From assembly GCA_030706145.1 (NCBI GenBank), contig JAUZPB010000006.1:16155-80154 (forward strand): a stretch of 64,000 bases of DNA. The letters are read 5' to 3'. Below the pieces are notes generated by a model, which searched no databases, was not told the origin of the DNA, and was given only the letters and a program-made list of their open reading frames with translations. Position numbers and translations under genes: made by a program. Shown here in pieces: positions 58,404 to 64,000 of this stretch; within the stretch, counting starts at the first letter, position 1; every line of letters begins with the position of its first letter. Source of the DNA: Bacteroidota bacterium (lineage in GTDB: Bacteria > Bacteroidota > Ignavibacteria > Ignavibacteriales > SURF-24).

Positions 58404-60599
58404 ATGCTCAATAATTCAACAAAGAATCTCTTCAGATTCTGCGTGGTAGCCTTGTCGCTATTCCTCGCCAGCTGTGCAGGTACTCAACAGCTGAATTCGG
58501 GAAATACAAGCGCTAATACTGCTGCTACAGCTTTCGGTATCGACCTTGATACAGTTAAAGCTCAGAAATTTGATACAGGCAAGATGTGGACTTTTGATAA
58601 TCCACCAGTAGATTACTTTAAACAAGCCTATGGCTTTAACCCATCTCCGGAGTGGTTCGACAAGGCTAGAAAATCAGCTCTTAGATTTGCTAGCTATTGT
58701 TCTGCTTCTTTTGTCTCTGAAGATGGTCTTGTTATGACAAACCATCACTGCGGCCGTGAAAGCGTCACAGAGGTAAATAAAGAAGGCGAGGACCTTCATA
58801 AAACTGGCTTCTGGGCTCCTACTCTAGCTGACGAAAGACCTGTCCCTGGCTTATTCGTCGATCAACTCGTCCTTATTAAAGACGTTACAAAAGAAGTTCA
58901 GAATGCAATTAATTCTGGTAAAACTGATGAAGAAAAAGTAAATAATAAGAATGCTAAGATTAAAGAAATAGAAGCTAGAACGAAAAAAGAAACAGGCCTA
59001 AAAACCTCTGTCGTTACTTTATATAATGGCGGCGAATATTCACTCTATGGTTATAAGACTTATAATGATGTTCGTTTGGTTTTTGCCCCCGAAAATCAGG
59101 CCGGTTTCTTTGGCGGTGACTATGATAACTTTACTTATCCCCGCTATAACCTTGATTGTACATTTTTCCGCGTCTATGATGAAAATGGAAAACCTCTTAA
59201 GACTGATAACTACTATAAGTGGAGTCAAAAAGGTGCTGCCGAAGGTGATCCCATCTTTGTTGTTGGTAACCCGGGTAGAACAAATAGACTTAATACCGTA
59301 GCTCAGCTTGAATATTCACGCGATATTAGCTATCCTATGACTCTTAATATGTTAAATACTCTTGTCGATATTTATTCTCAGATCTTAAAAGAACACCCTG
59401 AAAAGGAAGCTCAGTACGAAGACAAACTCTTCGGGTTTTCAAATTCACAAAAGGTGTATGTAGGACTAATTAAGGGACTAAATGACCCTGTCTTAATGGC
59501 TCGCAAAAAAGACTTTGAGAAAAACTTCCGCGCAGCTGTAGATGCTAAACCTGAACTTAAGGCAAAATATGGCGCTATCTGGGCTGCAATTGAACAATCC
59601 AGAAACGAAGCTAGAAACTATTCTAAGCAGATCCGTGCCTATAGCCTTACACCTTATACTATTCCAGCTTATCTGGCTATCGCTAGAGAAATAATAAACT
59701 TCGCTAAAATAGGTGCTATTGATGATTCTGCTAGAACAAAACTATTTCCAAAAAGCTTTGATAAAGATATGGCAGATAAATTGCTGAAGGCATTTGCAGA
59801 CAATATGGTCAATGTCCTTGGCAAAAATGATGAAATGGTTCAGAAGGTCTTTGGCGGAAAAAGCGGAAATGAAGCTGTTCAGTATGCCTTAAGCCATTCA
59901 GCTCTTACAACAAGAGAAGGTGTTATGGAATTTTCGAAAAAAGATCCTAAAGAAATCTTGGCTTCCAATGACCCCTTTATTTATTATATCGTGCATACAT
60001 CTGATATGATGAATGACATTCGTGCTAAGTTGAAAGATATACAAACTAAAGAGGATGTAAATGTCCAGCTGCTTGGTCAGGCTCTCTTTGAAGTCTATGG
60101 AACTTCTATTCCACCTGATGCAACATTCACTCTTAGAATTGCTGATGGAGTTGTAAAAGGATATGATTACAACGGCACAAAGGCACCTGCAAAGGTTACC
60201 TTCTACGGATTGTATGACCGCTACTTCTCCTTTAACAAACAAGCTCCATGGGATCTGCCAGAAAGATGGAAAAATCCACCAGCTGACTTTAACCTGGAAA
60301 CTCCGATGTGTTTTGTTTCTACAAACGATATTATTGGTGGAAATTCTGGTAGCCCTGTCATAAATAAGAATCTTGAGATTGTTGGCCTTGCTTTCGATGG
60401 CAATATTGAAAGCCTTCCTGGACAATTTATCTATACCACTGAGCAGAATAGATGTCTTAGTGTCGATTCCGAAGGTATGGTAGAGGCAATTAAAGATCTC
60501 TATAAAGCAAAAAGATTAAGCGATGAGCTGCGTGAGGGAAAAATCCCTGACGGCTATAAAGCTTCTAATGCACAAGAAAATGAGAAAAAAAGCAACTAA
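58404..60599 (+). CDS. S46-family dipeptidyl-peptidase (DPP7/DPP11-like), lipoprotein signal
   Basis: LFLASCAG lipobox, MTNHHCGRE, NDIIGGNSGSPVINKN. Confidence 0.94.
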   Translation: MLNNSTKNLFRFCVVALSLFLASCAGTQQLNSGNTSANTAATAFGIDLDTVKAQKFDTGKMWTFDNPPVDYFKQAYGFNPSPEWFDKARKSALRFASYCSASFVSEDGLVMTNHHCGRESVTEVNKEGEDLHKTGFWAPTLADERPVPGLFVDQLVLIKDVTKEVQNAINSGKTDEEKVNNKNAKIKEIEARTKKETGLKTSVVTLYNGGEYSLYGYKTYNDVRLVFAPENQAGFFGGDYDNFTYPRYNLDCTFFRVYDENGKPLKTDNYYKWSQKGAAEGDPIFVVGNPGRTNRLNTVAQLEYSRDISYPMTLNMLNTLVDIYSQILKEHPEKEAQYEDKLFGFSNSQKVYVGLIKGLNDPVLMARKKDFEKNFRAAVDAKPELKAKYGAIWAAIEQSRNEARNYSKQIRAYSLTPYTIPAYLAIAREIINFAKIGAIDDSARTKLFPKSFDKDMADKLLKAFADNMVNVLGKNDEMVQKVFGGKSGNEAVQYALSHSALTTREGVMEFSKKDPKEILASNDPFIYYIVHTSDMMNDIRAKLKDIQTKEDVNVQLLGQALFEVYGTSIPPDATFTLRIADGVVKGYDYNGTKAPAKVTFYGLYDRYFSFNKQAPWDLPERWKNPPADFNLETPMCFVSTNDIIGGNSGSPVINKNLEIVGLAFDGNIESLPGQFIYTTEQNRCLSVDSEGMVEAIKDLYKAKRLSDELREGKIPDGYKASNAQENEKKSN

Positions 60600-60626
60600 G
60601 TTTTCTTTTATTTAGAAAATAATCTT

Positions 60627-60672
60627 AAAAGGGTCCTGGCACAAGCTAATATGCTTTCCGGGACCTTTTTTT
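60627..60672 (+). terminator. Intrinsic terminator after S46 peptidase
   Basis: AAAAGGGTCCTGG ... CCGGGACCTTTTTTT. Confidence 0.8.
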
Positions 60673-61104
60673 ATTCCCCCCTAAAAAAATCATTTTACTC
60701 AATCTATCTTTTTACACTTTCCATGTAATTCCATTTAATGCTTTTCTTTAAAGAGAAAGCCATTGCCCTACTAATAGATACTTTTATCTTCAATAACTAC
60801 CGTTTAGCGGGAAAGATTGCCTTTTATATGATTAGTTGTTCAGAAGCGCCCCTGATTTGTTGACAATCTTTTAGAATATGTTACCTTATATCGTACCATA
60901 ATCTTACCCCCATATTGTGTATGCCTTTGAAGAGTAATTAAATGACTTTAAGTTATTTTTTTTGCTGAGCATACTACAAATGAAATTTTAAAAGAACGAA
61001 TTTCCCTTTTTGGATAAGTGTAATGCTCTATTTTTTTTGCAAAGCTTTCTAAAAGGGGTAAATGGTTCGCTTGATTGGCCAAATAATCTAAGGAGGGAAG
61101 AAAA

Positions 61105-61959
61105 GTGAAGTTTGGAAGATCTTACGGCTATCCTCAAAAATCTTCTCTGGAAAAATATCTAAAAGAAATCGGAAAGAATGTTATTCTTTCACCAGAAGAG
61201 GAAATCGCCTTGATGAAGAAGATCAGGGAAGGAGATACAAATGCTTTCGAGAGACTTGTAAAATGTAACCTCAAATTTGTCGTCACCGTAGCTAACCAGT
61301 ACCAGGGACAGGGATTATCTTTAGAGGATTTGATTAATGAAGGAAATATCGGCCTTATTAAAGCTATTGAAAGATTTGATGAGACTAAGGGATTCAAGTT
61401 CATTTCCTATGCCGTGTGGTGGATTAGGCAGTCTATTATGCAAGCTATCTCTGAACAAACTAGAATCGTTAGACTTCCCGGAAATAAGCTTACGAATATT
61501 TCTAAAGTTGCCCATATGACCAAGGAGCTCGAAAATAATCTGGAAAGATTCCCAAGCCCTGTTGAAGTAGCCGAGAAGCTCAGTATGGAACTTGATGAAG
61601 TAGTTGAAGCTATGGAGTCTATTTCAAGATATACTTCCCTTGATGCTCCAATGTATCAGGATAACAACGAAATTAACCTGATGGATATAATTCCAGATGA
61701 TAGAGAAATTTTACCGGATTCACCTTTAATGCAGGAATCCCTGAAAGAGCATTTGAGAATGTCGCTAAGTACTTTATCAGAGCGTGAGGCCGAAATAGTA
61801 AAATTATATTACGGCATTGACATAGAACACCCTCTTACTCTTGATGAAATTGGTTTTAAGTACAATCTGACAAGAGAAAGAATTAGGCAGATCAAAGACA
61901 AAGCTATAAGAAAACTTCAACATAACAGGAAAAAAGAAATATTGGAAATGTATCTGTAA
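61105..61959 (+). CDS. rpoD: RNA polymerase primary sigma factor, short form
   Basis: LEKYLKEIGKNVILSPEEEIAL, GNIGLIKAIERFDETKGFKFISYAVWWIRQSIMQA, LTRERIRQIKDKAIRKL. Confidence 0.94.
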   Translation: MKFGRSYGYPQKSSLEKYLKEIGKNVILSPEEEIALMKKIREGDTNAFERLVKCNLKFVVTVANQYQGQGLSLEDLINEGNIGLIKAIERFDETKGFKFISYAVWWIRQSIMQAISEQTRIVRLPGNKLTNISKVAHMTKELENNLERFPSPVEVAEKLSMELDEVVEAMESISRYTSLDAPMYQDNNEINLMDIIPDDREILPDSPLMQESLKEHLRMSLSTLSEREAEIVKLYYGIDIEHPLTLDEIGFKYNLTRERIRQIKDKAIRKLQHNRKKEILEMYL

Positions 61960-61985
61960 AACTTTCCTGTTTGTTTCTTTTTTTC

Positions 61986-62831
61986 TTAAAAGAATGTATA
62001 TGTAAATCCAAGTAAAAGTGCCTCTTTGAATTGTGTCTTTGCAGAGAGGCTCTTTTCATAAAGCGTTAAAAAATTCAGCTTTACGTTTATATAATTATTT
62101 ACTTGAGCCACAATTGTATTATCCCATCTTACATCCCAAACATCCATATGATTAAAGCGTGTGAAGAGCCGTAATTCGCTCATTATGAGCATGTTTCCTC
62201 CAAGATCAGCTTTGAGATCCGTTACTGATTCAATTCCGGTCTCAAACTTAAAGGCTTCAATCTTATCCAGAGTAGATGGATCATCGGTATACTGCCTGTA
62301 CTTATTTGTGAATGTTTCCTGAAAAGCTGCTCCTAGCCTTGTTGTAATGACTTTATTTCTTGAATATGAAAACCCAATACTTTGACTTACGTAACCAGGA
62401 TCAAAAAAGTCTGCCGTCTTAACAGCCGGTGTAACCTTATAATCATAACCAGTGCTTATGGGGCTTCGTATAATATTGCTTATATATGGCTCAACAACCC
62501 AACCTACAAAATATGAAAATACATTTTCCATATAGAATTCATTATCATTTGTTCTGTATGATTCACCCCCAAGCTTCGTCCGTCCATAGGCAAGCTTGAG
62601 ATTGTTCAGCAATGAATGGGCTTTTGTATAGTAGGATAACCCGAATTCACCGTTAAGAACCCATAAGATTGAATTATCTCCTCCTTGTGCCCAGTTGTTG
62701 AATGATACTTGGCTTATATTTATCCCCGAAACACCTTTGGGTATCCATTTATTAAGCAGCGAATCTGCAATATTCTGCGAATAGACTACTGAAGTTAGTA
62801 AGACAATGAATATAAATAAAAACTGTTTCAT
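61986..62831 (-). CDS. DUF3078-family outer-membrane protein
   Basis: Signal peptide; ISQVSFNNWAQGGDNSILWVLNGEFGLSYY. Confidence 0.82.
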   Translation of the reverse strand: MKQFLFIFIVLLTSVVYSQNIADSLLNKWIPKGVSGINISQVSFNNWAQGGDNSILWVLNGEFGLSYYTKAHSLLNNLKLAYGRTKLGGESYRTNDNEFYMENVFSYFVGWVVEPYISNIIRSPISTGYDYKVTPAVKTADFFDPGYVSQSIGFSYSRNKVITTRLGAAFQETFTNKYRQYTDDPSTLDKIEAFKFETGIESVTDLKADLGGNMLIMSELRLFTRFNHMDVWDVRWDNTIVAQVNNYINVKLNFLTLYEKSLSAKTQFKEALLLGFTYTFF

Positions 62832-63218
62832 GGCTTTCCCCTCCCCCGAAGTTTGTTTTTCACCAAATGTACTTCAGTCTATAATTTAATTCTTTTGTGG
62901 GCTTAATCAATACTTAGAAAAAGATTATTTTCCAGATATTGTTTCCAGGTATCTTTCTTTACCTGCTTTACTCTATTTGTCAATGACTGGTATTAATCAG
63001 CCGCTAGTATTAAATTTACTGGCTAAATAAGGCTGAATTTTCAGGAATCTGGTAGTGCTGAGATGAGAAAAGCCTCTTTTGTGGCATTATTGCCTGCTAT
63101 TCAGGCTGTAATATTGTGTTGATTTTGCCCCGGCTTTTAGCTTATAATATAGAATTAAGCAGAAAGGGGAAATTATTATTATTTTAACTGTCATCTTTCT
63201 ATAATTATTTCGTAAAAC

Positions 63219-64000
63219 ATGAACCTAGATATTGTTGAATTATTTTCTCAATCAGAATCAATTCGGTCTTTAATAGATAAACTTTCGTTTAAACAATCGA
63301 ACATACTCTATTCAACACCGCTTTCCGGTTCAGCAAAATCCCTTTTTGTAAGTCGTATTGCTGAAAAAGAAGCGCAGATTATTCTCCTCCTCCCGGATAT
63401 ACAAAGCGTAAATGAAATCAGGGTAGAACTTAGTATTCTCGGCTGCGATAAATCTATTGTGTCTATTGAAGACTTTAAGCTCGAGACTCTTCAGGAGCGT
63501 TTAACAGGATTAAACTCTAGAAAACATCTGATTTTGCTTTCTACTTATGAGTTGTTAAAACTGAAACTCCCTGCTAAAAATCAGCTTGAGAAAAACACTA
63601 CCGTCCTTCGTGCCGGTGGTAATATTGGTTATGATGAACTTATTGAATACCTGAACCTCCTTAACTATACAAAAGTAAAATTTGTAGAAAATATAGGGGA
63701 ATATTCAATTAGGGGATCAATAATTGATTTTTGGTCCTATAGCCAGGCAAATCCGAGCCGCGTGGAATTTGATGGCGATTTCCTTGAATCTATTAGACGG
63801 TTTGACCCAGAGAGCCAGCGCTCTTCTGATCTGATTGATTCTGTGACTATTGCTTCAAATATTGAAGAGACTATAGCAGAGATGTCTGCAAGCATTTTTG
63901 ACTATTTTGAAAACCCTCTGCTTTTAGCATCAAAATATGATCTGAATGCTAGTTTTGAATCCTCCAGCTCCAAAAACAGAACTTCACTGTATGTTGTTCC
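63219..64000 (+). CDS. mfd: Transcription-repair coupling factor Mfd, partial (N-terminal part)
   Basis: Open frame from ATG 63219 to window end: LNYTKVKFVENIGEYSIRGSIIDFWSYSQANPSRVEFDGDFLESIRRFDPESQRS. Confidence 0.9.
   Translation, partial: MNLDIVELFSQSESIRSLIDKLSFKQSNILYSTPLSGSAKSLFVSRIAEKEAQIILLLPDIQSVNEIRVELSILGCDKSIVSIEDFKLETLQERLTGLNSRKHLILLSTYELLKLKLPAKNQLEKNTTVLRAGGNIGYDELIEYLNLLNYTKVKFVENIGEYSIRGSIIDFWSYSQANPSRVEFDGDFLESIRRFDPESQRSSDLIDSVTIASNIEETIAEMSASIFDYFENPLLLASKYDLNASFESSSSKNRTSLYVV

Noticed and set aside
59898-60425. 175-aa antisense ORF within the S46 peptidase
   Set aside because: Antisense to conserved catalytic region; no start context or domain.

Overview
AT-rich bacterial chromosome segment. 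The mix of T9SS type A sorting domains, a flagellar locus and Bacteroidota-style short RpoD suggests an Ignavibacteria-like lineage (inference). It has four parts. (1) 1-6.9 kb is an accessory stretch: small lipoproteins, a HepT/MntA pair, a BrnT/BrnA-like pair, a SnoaL-like pseudogene, three diverged copies of an intergenic repeat, ending at a tRNA-Arg(CCT). (2) 7-22.8 kb holds housekeeping genes (enolase, glutamine synthetase), an uncharacterised three-gene envelope operon, and a redox module (GcvH-like / FeS / NrfD / GcvH-like / tetraheme cytochrome c). (3) 23-49.6 kb holds a heme-motif histidine kinase, an NtrC-type regulator, archaemetzincin, and a large flagellar/motility and phosphorelay cluster (FliA, HDOD x2, FliK-like, FhlB-like, FlgFGAHIJNKL, two MotAB pairs, FliW, CsrA, response regulators) with two sigma-54-type promoters. 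(4) 49.7-64 kb holds a TPPII-like S8 protease, OPT transporter, class V aminotransferase, phosphomannomutase, S46 peptidase, primary sigma factor, DUF3078 protein and the 5' part of mfd. Best candidates for something undescribed are the operon at 12032-15562 (possible ExbB/MotA/GldL plus GldM-like envelope motor, inference only), the paired GcvH-like redox module, and the 145-nt motA/motB overlap. No CRISPR array or intact transposase was seen. All product calls are by eye from motifs; no searches were run.
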